Origin: Aspidapion aeneum | Taxonomy: Eukaryota > Arthropoda > Insecta > Coleoptera > Brentidae | Length of the DNA: 64,000 nucleotides | Assembly (NCBI GenBank): GCA_963576565.1 | Contig: OY755042.1 | Coordinates: 100,620,185-100,684,184 of the forward strand | Direction of reading: 5' to 3' | In this document: piece by piece, positions 1 to 12,500 of the stretch | How the letters are laid out: every line of letters begins with the position of its first letter | Position numbering within the stretch: position 1 is the stretch's first letter | Notes under the pieces: generated by a model | What the model saw: the letters and a program-made list of their open reading frames with translations, nothing else | Databases searched by the model: none | What the model was told of the DNA's origin: nothing | Program-made: the position numbers and the translations under genes

Positions 1-200
1 GCGGCCTTAACGATCTCTTATAAGGTAAATGTTGTGGTAGTTTTATGTTCGCTGCTTTTTTCCAATGAGGCAAAACGGTTTGGACAGCCTGGCGCCCTCC
101 TTGGCTGAAAGTTTATAGCGGCCTTAACGATCTCTTATAAGATAAACTTTCTAGTAGTTTTATGTTTGCTGCTTTTTTTCAATAAAGCAAAACGATTTGC
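1..200. repeat. Tandem duplication, 117-bp period
   Basis: GCGGCCTTAACGATCTCTTA starts at 1 and again at 118. The following blocks (TAGTTTTATGTT, GCTGCTTTTTT, AAAGCAAAACGATTTG) recur at the same offset. The second copy is less complete at its right side. There is no coding potential. The array may extend left of the window. Confidence 0.75.
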
Positions 201-205
201 CAATA

Positions 206-924
206 CTTTTACAAACTTCTTGCATCTTCGCCTCTTTTTAGATTTTACTTTTGGAATTTGCTTCGTATGTTTTTCATAATTATATTTTTGGATCATCAAA
301 GCAGCATATTATTTATAATAATCCGTAAACACGGATAAGGTGAAAATTGTCCTATACAATTTAGAAGTTAGCGACGTTAAGACACACCGAAATACATTTA
401 TAATATAATTTTTTTACAGGCCAAATATACGTCACAACATTTAAGAATATCATTTAAATCAAATGATCTTAGCTCCTTAATTCCTAATTTTTTTAATTTA
501 CCTAGTTAATCGATAAATACGAGTATAAGTATAATATAATGGATCCAAAATCAGGTAAATATATAAGTAACAAACTTTCAGTAGGTAGATAAAAATTTAA
601 ATTTTTTGGAAAGTATAACTAAATTTGGTCTTTTGTCAGTCTTAAAATTTTGGTTTACTACTCATTAAAAATGTTTGCCTTGCACCTCATCGGTAAGTAG
701 TTCAGGTTACTTACCTACAAACTAAAAATCTGGTTTTTAGTAGGTACATTTGGTACAACATTTGGTACCTAATAAATACTTTTTAACTATTTTGTTGGAT
801 TAAAATTATATTTTGCACCTGAACCATGAGGGCCTGTATTTTGTCACAAATTCAATAAATTAAACATAAACCCGACGTAAACGTACTCAAGTGACTGTCA
901 AAATATTTCAGCTAAATCAATACT
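206..924. other. AT-rich non-coding flank
   Basis: I see no reading frame, RNA or repeat boundary here beyond short AT-rich runs. Confidence 0.5.
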
Positions 925-1566
925 AAATACGTTAGAGCATAAATATGGGGCATACCCATTCTCACACGTGATGCTTGAAGCCAGGACCCCTATTTAATTC
1001 TTAATGTTCCTTTTTCGGGTAGAGAGGATTTCGGTTACTGCGCATGCATCAGTTTTGGTGGTTTTGGAACATACTCCGTTACGTCACTACATTATATGAC
1101 AGTTGTTTAGGGTTATGTCTATTATTTTTTTCTAAAAACTAATGGATTGGGTGAAAATTTATCAAATTGTGGATTAAAATTGTAGTTTTTCCAAAACTTA
1201 TTGTGGAGATGTATTGTAAAACATGTGCGGTGTAAATTGTTATTAAAGTTAAGAGTGGTTTATAAATGTCATTAAACACTCTTCATGGGGTCCACAGTAA
1301 ATCTGCACAATTAGCTTTAGAAAAACTACAATTCTAATCCACAATTTGAAAAATTTTCACTCAATCAACTAGTTTTTAGAAAAAAAATAAATATATATAG
1401 TGACGTAACGGCGTATGTTCCAAAGCCACTAAAACTGACGCATGCGCAGTAACCGAAATCCTGTCTACCCGAAAAAGGAACATTAAGAATAAAATAGGGG
1501 TCCTGGCCTCATGCATCGCGTGTGAGAATGCATGGATATGCCCCATATTTATGCTCTAACGTATTT
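925..1566. mobile_element. 642-bp foldback / MITE-like element
   Basis: The left end AAATACGTTAGAGCATAAAT is the reverse complement of the right end, where ATGCTCTAACGTATTT closes at 1566. Inverted similarity continues inward for roughly 270 bp per arm (for example the CGCATGCATCAGTTTTGG region at about 1042 against its mirror near 1430), so nearly the whole element can fold into one hairpin with a loop around 1200-1310. There are no open frames. No convincing target duplication is visible; the flanks are AT-rich. I infer a non-autonomous DNA transposon. Confidence 0.8.
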
Positions 1567-3297
1567 GAAACAGCTGTATCCTGTATTGATTGATTCGTTG
1601 ACCGAATAACTTTTATTTGAGTGCGTTTATACCGTGTTTAAGATGTTGTATTTTATGTTTAATTTAATAATTTTGCGATAATAATGACTAAAATTAAACC
1701 GTGGAATGTATAGATTTAAAAAAAAAGAAAACAAATTTAACACATTTAATATTTAAAAACAGGAATTTTTTTTAAGAAGGAATGTAGGTATATCAATTTT
1801 AGAATTTCTTAGATAGATAATAATTATAGCACCAATTAGTTTCAAACCAATCCTTTACAATAAATAAGATCATTTGATTGTTTTATAAAATAGGATTACT
1901 AGTACAATTTTTATCATCGAATTGAAAAACATCTAGTAAATAGAGACAACACTGCTTTGATGGTTTTTGAATAAAAAATAAGAAAATTTAAGGATTCAAT
2001 GTCTAACAAAACGACACAATCAATTGTTTTCAGAAAGCAACAGTTTAATAAATCGATTTTAGATGACGAAAGAATATGCAATTGTAAAATAGTTAATCTT
2101 TTTAAAAATTTTAAATAATGATGCAAAATATATGGCTACAGTAAAAGAATTTTAGTTTATATGAAAAGCAACTTGTCTATTCCAAACTTTGAAAATTCAT
2201 ATTGCCAAGGCAAGATTTCTAAAAATCGAACTGGTAGAAGCATATTTTATGTTACGTTTGGGCAAATTGGCTAAATGGCTATTTAGATCCCGGTTTATAA
2301 ATAAAGTAGTTAGCAGAAGCACCCACAGAGGGTGTTCACAGGCTCGAGCGGTTTATTTAACTCCTCGAAGCGCTCGGTAGCTCTTCCTTTTTTGACACTG
2401 CTATGCATCCAAAATATGTAATTATATAACCGAAAAATAAAATCATACTAGTTTTTGTGAAAACCTGCTAAAATCGAAAATGTTTAAGCTTTTTTTCTAA
2501 GTTTCTCAAAAAAACTCGGCTTTAAAGAAAATTTTTCAAAAAAAAATGCTGTAAACATGTAATAGGATTTTGGTAATTATTGAAAAATAATTTTTATAAG
2601 TATTCTTAAATATTACATAAACCCCACATAATATTAACAGCATTTAAAAGAACGTTTTATGTTTTACAATAAAGTATACTTCATATTTGTTACCAAGAAG
2701 TGTACTTTTTATAAAACTTCTTCTAATTCCAATTTACGGACGCCACTAAAGAGCTAGTTTCTTCTTTGCCGTGTCGACCAATACATCAGTAAAAAGGGAT
2801 TATTGTTTTTTACAAAAAAGGGTTTTGTTTTTCTAAAATGGTTAGTTACTTATTAAGAAAATTTAATAAGACAAAAAAATAAGGTTTAGGGGGTTTTCAC
2901 AGTCCGTGTGGGTGGAGGGAGGGTGGTTCGTTTCAGGAGGGGATATTCAGCCTAGATATTCAGATTCAGCGAGGTGGAAATGACAATTTGCCCAAAAGTA
3001 ATATATAATGCTTCTAGACTCAAAAAGGAGAGCCTTTTTAGATTTCTGGCCTTGGCTAATATTAAATTCTTTTAGTAGTATTTTATAGTGTTTTACGAAG
3101 ACAATTGATTATGTCGATTCTCTCGATAACCCTACTAAATATCAACAAACGCGTCATGTATATCGCTCGTATGTTTCCCGTTTTACAACCATTCCTTCGA
3201 ACCTCTTGCGAGAGTGATCAAAGAGCCAACAGCATCAGCAATGTCAGAGAAAAGTATTCATCTAATAAAAAACCCTTTGACTTACTAGCGGTAGATG
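1567..3297. other. Non-coding 3' flank of E93 including 3' UTR
   Basis: There is no supported gene. On the minus strand this follows the E93 stop, so the part next to 3297 should be 3' UTR. AATAAA reads on the minus strand at 2357-2352, the first such hexamer I see downstream. The remainder is AT-rich. Confidence 0.5.
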
Positions 3298-3563
3298 TCA
3301 GTCTTGGAGTGCTTCATTGTCGGAGGCGCCGGAACAGCTTCCACCAGTTTGACTGTCGCCTCCGCCATTTCGTTCGGGCAAAAGGTCCGGAAAACGCACG
3401 AGAAGTTGCGGCTTCAGGTTTTCCGGATTGACCAGGTCCTTTTTCAGGTAAATTCGTGGGTGATGTTTGGCTTCGACAACGTTGTGGTCCTCGTCGTCGT
3501 TGGGCGCGTCCGAGTTATCTCTTATCGAACGCGTGGGAGATCTGCTTGAGTCATCTTGATTAC
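3298..3563 (-). CDS. Eip93F: E93 terminal coding exon G with stop
   Basis: The acceptor ATCTTTAG is before 3563. Two bases complete Ser, and 88 further codons including the TGA at 3300-3298 follow. The product begins [20 protein letters not shown], continues with an acidic [20 protein letters not shown] and [20 protein letters not shown], and ends [17 protein letters not shown] content and codon use match the other E93 exons and differ sharply from the AT-rich flanks. The 3' UTR must lie below 3297; its end is not certain. Confidence 0.88.
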
Positions 3564-6500
3564 CTAAAGATAAATATACAGGTTTTTAATGAATAAGATG
3601 CTAGTAATAAAAGGAGGGTTATTGGGTTCATTTTGAGAAAAAAAACTCTTAGATGTCCTGTCCTTTTATGATTAATATCTGTTATTACAGGTAACCTAAG
3701 GTAAACTTACAGGTTACCTTAAGCTTAACATGATCGGTAACTTATAATAAGAGCGGTAGATCGCTTTTTAAACTATCAATCGTTTTGAAATCTCTGGCTT
3801 TGAAAGATTATTGCTTATTTTTTATTTAAATTTTGATTTACTTGCTATTTGGAATAGTTTTTTAAGAAAAGTTTCTGTCCCAAAGTGATTTTATGTGGTA
3901 AAAAATTTATGTACAGTGTTGTAGTTTACTGGTATGCATTCATCAATCAACTGGGGTGCTCTGCCGACAAAGTTTCTACATTGGAAGATTTTCAATGCGT
4001 CAATTGTTACATTACATACATTGTGTTTCGACCTGGAGCTAAGCTAAGCTTCGCAATTTGTTTTGGAAAAAATTATGATTCAAATGGGATAAGGCCCTAT
4101 TTCTATTATATTTTTTGTAAATATTCATATTCAAGATAAAGACTGAATGGATAAAATAACTTACTTGTACTAAAGTTAATAGGACTCGATCCCCTGCGGT
4201 ACGACTCATCTTCGGAGCTGTTCGAGTCGGGTTTGGCAGATAGCGGCGTCAGTCTGCTGTTCCTGCAGAGTTGCTCCAGCAGAGCCTTGTTTGACATGTT
4301 CTCGGGAGCAACGCTTTTGTCGGCTTTCGACGACTTGCCGTCCGCTGATGGTACCCCGGATTCCAGACTTGATCGAATAATACCATCTAAGAAGGAACTA
4401 AAAAAAATAAAGAATTAGACAATGACTGGTGAGATATCAAGCAAAGTCCCTTGTAAGACATAATACAACCCCACAAGAAAAAATATAAAAAAGGTTTAAT
4501 TTCAGTGTGGCTTGTATTGTTTGTTGGAAATTTCACGTCTGACGCCTTTAGTGACACGCTATAGATCATGCACCACTGGTAGACGGATAAATAGGGTTTT
4601 CATAAACAAGCAATCGTGAATGTGTATTTCTTTCCCTTCCCATACAATACCTCCCGTGTTCTCTTAGCTACGGGAAGCTTAAGAACACATACCTATACTA
4701 ATAAAGAAAAATTAGAGATGACAACAAGAAACAGCTTCCGAATAAGCGGATTTTAAACCAGTACCTCGGTTACATTGATCCTAAAGTTAATGTAGCATCA
4801 CCTAGGATATGCTGACGATATCGCCTTAATAACAGATAAGAAAGAAGAACTGATCAAAATGCTGGAAGAACTGGATACAGCACCTAAAAATATACGCTTA
4901 AGTATGAACTACACCAAAACTAAAATCATAACAAACACAGATGAATATGTCAGAATAAACCAAGAAAAAATAGAACAAGTAGAGGAAGAAATATATCTGG
5001 GACAAATTAATAAACTAAAAAAAGAAAACCAAATAGCCGAAATCAAGAAACGAGTAAGACTGACCTGGGCAGCATTCGGTAAATTAAGTTACATATTAAA
5101 AAATTAAAAATATCCTCAGTTCTTCAAAACGAAACTGTATAACTAATGTATCCTTCCGGTACTCACCTATGGATCCTAGACCGGGACACAAAATTAAACA
5201 TGGTTAAGGTAACAAAAGCCCAAAGATCAATGGAAACACAAATGTTACATGTAAAGCTAACAGAAAGAGGAATTAATGAATTGATAAAAAATAAAACAAA
5301 AATAAGAGATCTTAGAGAAGAGGTACCAAAATTAAAATGGAAATTTGCGGGTCAAAATATCAGACCAAAAGATGATCGATGGAACAAATGTATTGGAAAC
5401 TGGAGATCTTGGGAAAATAAAAGAAGTAGGGGAAGACCCCAAATGAGATGAGTGGACAAGAAACATGCTAGAACTAGATGGATGAACACGGCGACAGACA
5501 GAGAAGAGTGGAAGATATTGGGGGAGGCCTATGTCCAAAGATGAATAGACTTCGGTGGCTCAGTTGGGTAGAGTATCAACGCTGCGGTAAAATCTTTTTG
5601 TTATCTTATTTTTCTTATTTATGCCTTGCCCTTATGTCACCAGACTTTCTCCGTTAGAAAAAATTGGATCCATAAGACAGACAATGATTTAACAGTAAAC
5701 CCCTCTCAAATTAAAATGTGCAATAAATCTGCTTTGGTGCCAAATCCTTAAAAGCACGTCAAGGTGATTTACTTTATTACTGAAACTTACCCATTAGATC
5801 CACTACCATCAAGCAGCGACTCTGCCATATGTCTAGTATTCTTGGCTAAAGTAGCTGATGCACCCTGAGGAGAGGGACTACCAGCGATTCGCGACGACTC
5901 TTCCTGTAGTTTTTGCATCATCTGCGACGCAAAGAACTCAGGATTGGGTGCCAAAAATGGTGCCGCGCCGGAATTTCGCGCTGCCGCGGCGTATTCCAAG
6001 GGGTTATGGGGGAATCCTGGATGAGGCCAGAACGGGAATGGAGGATGGTTGTATCCTGCGGCAAGACTAGCTGCTGCCGCCGGGTTCAAAGCAGCTGTCG
6101 CTGGGTCAAAGATGGGCAGTTTGATGCCATTTGGCGATGTTGGTGAAAACTTTTGCTGGGGTGGCTTTATGGCGGGTTTAAGTTTTTCCTAAAAAGGGTC
6201 AAATCGTAATAATAAGTGGTCTCCTTGTTGCCCGAATAAAGCTCAGTAGGCATGCTTTCTCATTCTGGCATACGCACGTCTCATGATATCAGGATTTTCA
6301 GATTTTGGAGAGGCGGAAACTCTCAATTATTTTCCCTGTTCATTTCTGTCGAGAGGGAGTCGTTTCGCCACCATGTTTACATAGAAAAACGTATACGTAT
6401 GTTTAAGCTATTGCAATGTTGGCTCGTGTGTTAATCTCGCTTATAATTTGTTTACTTGTTACACCTAAGAGCGACTTCTGTACTACCTAGCCGGTTAAGA

Positions 6501-9500
6501 CTGATTCTGAGCTTTAAGTTCTGAAATTTACATTAAATTAACCATTTTGTTGCAGTTATAGATACTTACTTGAGCATTTCTGAGGTCGTTTTGTTTAAGA
6601 CTAGCTATTTTTTCGTCCACTGGATTTGGCTTGGGGTCTCTTTTTCTGGGCCTCATCAGATGCCTCTCCTTTACTTTGTATTCTAGAGTCGAGTGAGGTA
6701 CACCGTAGTAGCTTCCCGCCCTGTGAACTGACATTTCGCCCCTCTGCACAGCTCTGACTGCTTCCACCAAGCTATCCCTGTCGTAGTTGCGGTATTTGCC
6801 ACGTTTTGGCCGAGTGCCTGGAATAAGAGAGAGTAGAAATTAATTTTGTTTGCTGCAAGAAAGTCTGCGTTTTGTGAATTTGCTAGAATTTCCAGAAGGT
6901 CCTGAGGGAAAAAGACCTTCGCATTCAAAGCAATGTATCGAGTACAATGTGTCAAAAGGTGCTCTTTATCTATACAGCGCCAGATTAGTTCAATAAATTT
7001 AATTAGGACAAACGTAAACTTGATGATTTTCACGTTCAGGAAAACTCTCACAGACAACATTTAAAGAAACTTGATTGAAGGAGATCTACGGCTAACTGAC
7101 GCTGTTTAGCAGAGTATCATAAGTGCAATTATATTTCTGTAGAAAATCATGGATATTATGGTGGATGATTACTTCATGAGATCGGATTCTTTAGTTGCCT
7201 GCTAGTCATTATTTTAGTTACCAGCTTAACCGCCAATGGCTCGAAGTTAGACAAAAAGACGTACCTGTGTTTAAATTGGAACTACACTCTTAAAATGTGT
7301 GTTGTGTTTGATGATGTATATAATGGATAATTTTCTGGGAATTAATTTTGCCCGATGCCACTAATGCAGCTCTTATTTACTGCAACTTGGTCGCGTTGCA
7401 GAATAGAATTAAAGGAAAGAGACCTTATGTTGCCAAATCAACCCATAACAAAATAGCACTTGGGTTGGACTATGCTTCCTGATCCACCATATGTTTCGAC
7501 ATTGGTATTAATCAAGAGGATATATATACAGCAATATACAGTAATATCTTTTAGTTTTTACAAGCAGAAAACTCAGGAATTATATAGATAATGAATTCTT
7601 TCTCTGCCGGAACACAAAACAAAAAGCAAATACTTTCTTGCCAACCTAACGAAAAAAGAGGAATCTGAATTGATGATATACCTTTAGTTATACGAACACA
7701 CCAAGTATATCATAAAAGGTCTACTTAAGAATTGGAAGAACATCAGACAAACAGAAAACTCAGGAATTCTACAACTAAAAACTTTGCGACGTTGGCGAAA
7801 GGAGGATTATTGAAATCATGAAACAAAAATTATACTTTCTTGTCAACATAATAAAAATTGGAAATATGACTTCTGAATTGGCGTATACCTTTAAATATTC
7901 CAACACACAAAGTTTTTCAAAGTATGTCTACTTTAGAATTTAAAGAACATCTCAGACAGTCAGTAAACTCAAAAATTCTAAAATTATTTTTTTTTCTTTC
8001 AGAGCGTTCGCAAAAGGAGCGATTTGTAAGCGTATGCAAATCACGAAACAAGACAAATACTTTCTTACCAACCTAACAAAAAGTGGGAATCTGGTAATTG
8101 GTAATATACCTTTAATTATTCCAAGTATATAACAAGAGCTCTACTTTAGAATTGGAAGAACATTAAATATTATTTACCTTTGCCCCCACTGGACTGACCA
8201 CCAGATCCCTGAGGTTTTGGAGGCTCTCGTTGTGCCTGCTGTTGGAATTGTCTTGTCAGGTCGTGTTGGGATTTAATGACTGAAGTCATGTTTCCCATTG
8301 GAGGAGTAAAACCTCCTCTTTTAAAGTCTATTTCCATTGGTAGCGGTCTTCTCATCGGAGGTTCCGCTAGAGACTGCTGGAATTTTTGGCTGATACTTTG
8401 TGTGATAATATCTTTCATGACCAGATTTTTGCCTGGGAGTATCGGAGGAGATCCAGAGTCACTAGTTACTGGCGGTGATACTAGTCTACTGGGTGTTTCG
8501 CTTCGGTAGATAATATCGTGTCCGTTCTTACTACTCGTCGGTTTGAAGGACGGAATTTTGAGTATCACATTCGAGGGCGAGTCATCTGCGTCCATGTCAT
8601 CTGACTCTGATTTTTTCTCTACTTTAGTTATAACCGAGTTCGAGGGGCTAGGTCTCGACAATCGGTCGTTTTCACCATTGCTATGTATTTTCATAAACTG
8701 ATCTTCTGCTATGACTCGCTTTGCAAACTCGGGGATAAGATGGTTTAATACTGATCCTTCGGTTTGCTTTTGATTCGCCAAAATGTTTTGAGAGGCTAGA
8801 AGAGCTTGAATGTAACGGATCACTTCAGTTTGCTCTGGACCAGTGTCTTGACTTTCTTGCGCTTTTTGAAGGAATGTTTTTAGAGCTTCTGGATCGCTGC
8901 CGAGCCTGAGAAGGTCCATTATAGAAAGCAAAGGCGCTTGTAACGCCTTTTCAACTTCTTTCTCCTCTTCAGCACCGGACAGTTCTTTATCATCGTCCAT
9001 TGCTTCGTCATCTTCGAGCTTTAGATTTGGGGGCGTGGAAGTGTTTAAATGCGACTCTCTTTCTCTCTCCAACGCCAATTTGTATACTTTATTTCTAAGA
9101 GTTGAACGAGGGATGCCGTAAATGACAGCCGCACGTCTAGTGCCCAATTTACCCGACTGGATGTCTCGAAGGGCGGCTTGCAGTTCGTCCTCGGTATACG
9201 TCCGACGACCAGCGACTGCGGACATCCTAGGCTTCGCTCTAAAATCAGAACTGAAATTAAAAAAAAAACATTGCGTGAGTGAATTGATCAATATCACCAT
9301 GATTTAAAAGAAATAGAATTCATTTTTGTTTAAAGCTTGTAAATAATGATTGAGTAAAAACAAACTTTCGGACTTCCATTGTCTTTATTTATTTAAGCCC
9401 TAAGGGCTCATCGCACCGACTTTTTTTCCGTTTCTTAGACTAAAGGATAGCCTATTTCGTGAAATTTCGTTGCACCGAAATTAAAGGCAGACTTATTCCT

Positions 9501-12500
9501 TCCTTAGTGTTAAAATTAAGTGACCTTTTTTCGTGATTTTACTGTTTCTTAAGGCTTGACCCAGAAAAATTGATGTCTTCTGACAAAATTAACTATTTTG
9601 GAAAGTACAGGGTGTTGTTGTTTTTCCGTAGTTTAAAAATTCGGTTGGTTAAAACAGCGGCGTGGCCTGATTGGGTAACAAGGTGGTGGTCGCATCTTGA
9701 CAAAGAAGAAGAGATTTTTGCTCGGTGAAACAAATTTTAAAATAAGGCATGCTTAAAATTAGAGCAATCCATAGTTAAGAAAGGACATTTTAAAAGTCGG
9801 TGCAATGGCCCCTTTCATAAAACAAGTTCTGTATTATTGTTTTATATGTAGTAAAATAAAGAAAATCCATTAAAAAGTGCAAACATAACATTGACTTAAC
9901 ACCTGTTTATGAGTGTACAGTTGTAAATTAGCAATAAACCTATAAATTAAACGCAAACTATCTACCGTCTAAACAAACAGTTTTTAACATTGGCATTAGA
10001 TATAGGGATATGTTGATCGGAAAATGTTTAACGATTTACCTTTGAACATCTATGAAAAACAAGTTTTCATTGTCAAGAACTCTTACTCGTAAATATTAAG
10101 ACTTCTGTTCCCAACGCAAATAAACAAATCTTTATAGGTGTATAAACACAGGGTGTGTTTTAAATCCCATGTACAAATAAAGAGGGGTGATTATTTGGCT
10201 TATTTTAAGACATATTATAGAACGGCTAGGGATTGGATGTTTTTTTTGTTGACTTCCTACCCTCCTCTATTGGAAAAAGTAATGTTTTAAGACCACGAAC
10301 AGTTAGATTTTATCCCAAATTTAATTAAAAAACTGCGGCAAAAACTCAATTAAACGAAAACAGCAGTTGACAAGAACACCGGCGAACGAAAAAAAAATCG
10401 CTTCAACAATTAGTGTTGCCGCTAAGACGAGAGATTCTCGCCTCTCGTATCGTCTTGCCCTCTCTCGACGAGACGAGAGAGATATTTTCTCTCGAATGAA
10501 ACCTCGAGACGAGACGAGAGAAAGACCCTCTCTAGTCGAGAGATTCTCGTTTCTCTCGTTTTCTCGAGCAAAAAAGGTTGGTTTTGTAAAATTGTGAATC
10601 ATTTACCATCTTTTCGTATTGACCTATTATAGAGTTAAGCTGATATTTACAGTGGGGGCCAAAAAAAACCGGGCAATTATTTTTTCTATATAACTTTTGA
10701 ACTATACCATCGATTTTAATGGGACAAACTGCTCTTGGCAGATAATCAATCCGAGTTTGGACTTAATATATTTTCAATCAAAGTTTATCGTCATCTAAAA
10801 AATTAAGATGACCGACAGTCATAATTGATTCTTAAAAATGGCGTGTTTATACTTATTTTCCGAAACTGCTTTAGTTTTTTTTTAAATTTATAAAAAAACA
10901 CTACTTTTCTCCCATATAACGAGGTCCAAATTAAAATTGGTGTGGTGGTTCTCAAAAAGTCTATTTTTGTTTCAGCCATTGTTTAAAAGATTATCTATTG
11001 ATTTGCCAATACTGTCTGCATTCATTTCCTTATAAATTCATTATTACAGAACCGATTTTAGTGAAATAAAAAAAATTATGATAAGAATTGATTGTTCTTT
11101 AAAGATTGTAATCAAAATTTGCCGCCATCTTAGAATTTAAGATGCCGGACAGAATCATACTTGATTCTTCAAAATTGCGTGTTTATTTTTATTTTCCGAA
11201 AATGTTTTAGTTTTTTTTTAATTGCTAAAAAAAACACTTATTACCTAAAAAATACTATGAAATAATATTAAAACTAAACCATTTACGGAAATTAAGAATA
11301 AACACGCCATTTTGAAGAATCAAGTATAATTCTGTCTCACATCTTAAATTCTAAGATTGCGACAAATTTCGATTAGAACCTTTGAAGCGCAATCAATTCT
11401 CACCATGATTTTTTTTAGATTACTAAAATCGGTTTAGTGATAACGAATTTATAAGAAAATTAATGCAGACAGGATTGGCAATGCAATCGTATAATCTGTA
11501 AAACACTGGTTGAAACAAAAATAGATTTTTTGAGAACCGTCACACCGATTTTACTCATTTCTACCTTGTTGTGTGGGGGAAAAGTAGTGCTTTTCTATAA
11601 ATTAAAAAAAAAACTAAAACATTCTCAGAAAATAAGAATAAACACGCCATTTTGAAGAATCAACTAGGATTCTATTCGCCATCTTAAACTTTAAGTAGGC
11701 GATAAACTTTGATCATGATCTTTAAAAAGCAATCAATTCTCACCAGTATGTTTTTTTATTCCATTAAAATCGGTTCAGTAGTATTGCATTTATAAGGAAA
11801 TAAATGCAGACATGATTGGCAAGGCAATCGTATCGTAAAACATGTTTTCAACACAAGAATAAACGAGCATATTTGAAGGGTGAGATGGTGAACAAAAAAT
11901 ATATTTAGTCAAAACCTTGATTAATTTTCTGGCCATGTGCAGTTTGTTCTATTAAATTCGATTGTATATTTCAAAAGTTATAATGAAAAGAAAATTGTCT
12001 GGTTTTTTTGGCCCACCCGGTATGTACTGTTTTTTTTTAAATAAAAGGTATGCAAAAAATGTCATATATTCCCCTTGACAACATGTACTGTGGCTCACTT
12101 TTTGTTTACAAAAGTGTTAAATTAAACTGTTACTGTTGATGCTTATTAACGTACTAAACATTTTTTTTGGAAAATTATTCATAAGCGGAAAATTTTAATT
12201 TTCTTTTCTAGCTTTTGGCGTGAATTTTTGATATTTAGAAATCTGTTGATTTAAAAAAAAGTTTTTGGACGGTTCTTCAAAGAGCTAAAATTTTGAAAAT
12301 CATCATCATTTTCTTGCGGAAATTAGTTTGTTTTTTATTTTGAGCAATATGGAAAATTCAGATGAAAAATCTGCTAGTTAAAAAATGTTTATTAAAGGTC
12401 TCTCTTTATTTTATTTAAACAAAAACATAGAAATTTCTTGTAAAAACAAGTTTTTCCCTGAAAAATTAAGATTAAAAGAAAGGTAATTTAAAAAACGTTT

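Larger units (their letters stand above)
4398..5790 (-). other. Eip93F: E93 intron E-F
   Basis: GT-AG intron of 1393 nt containing the RTE-like remnant and SINE fragment. The rest, about 4400-4798 and 5586-5790, shows no gene. Confidence 0.75.
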
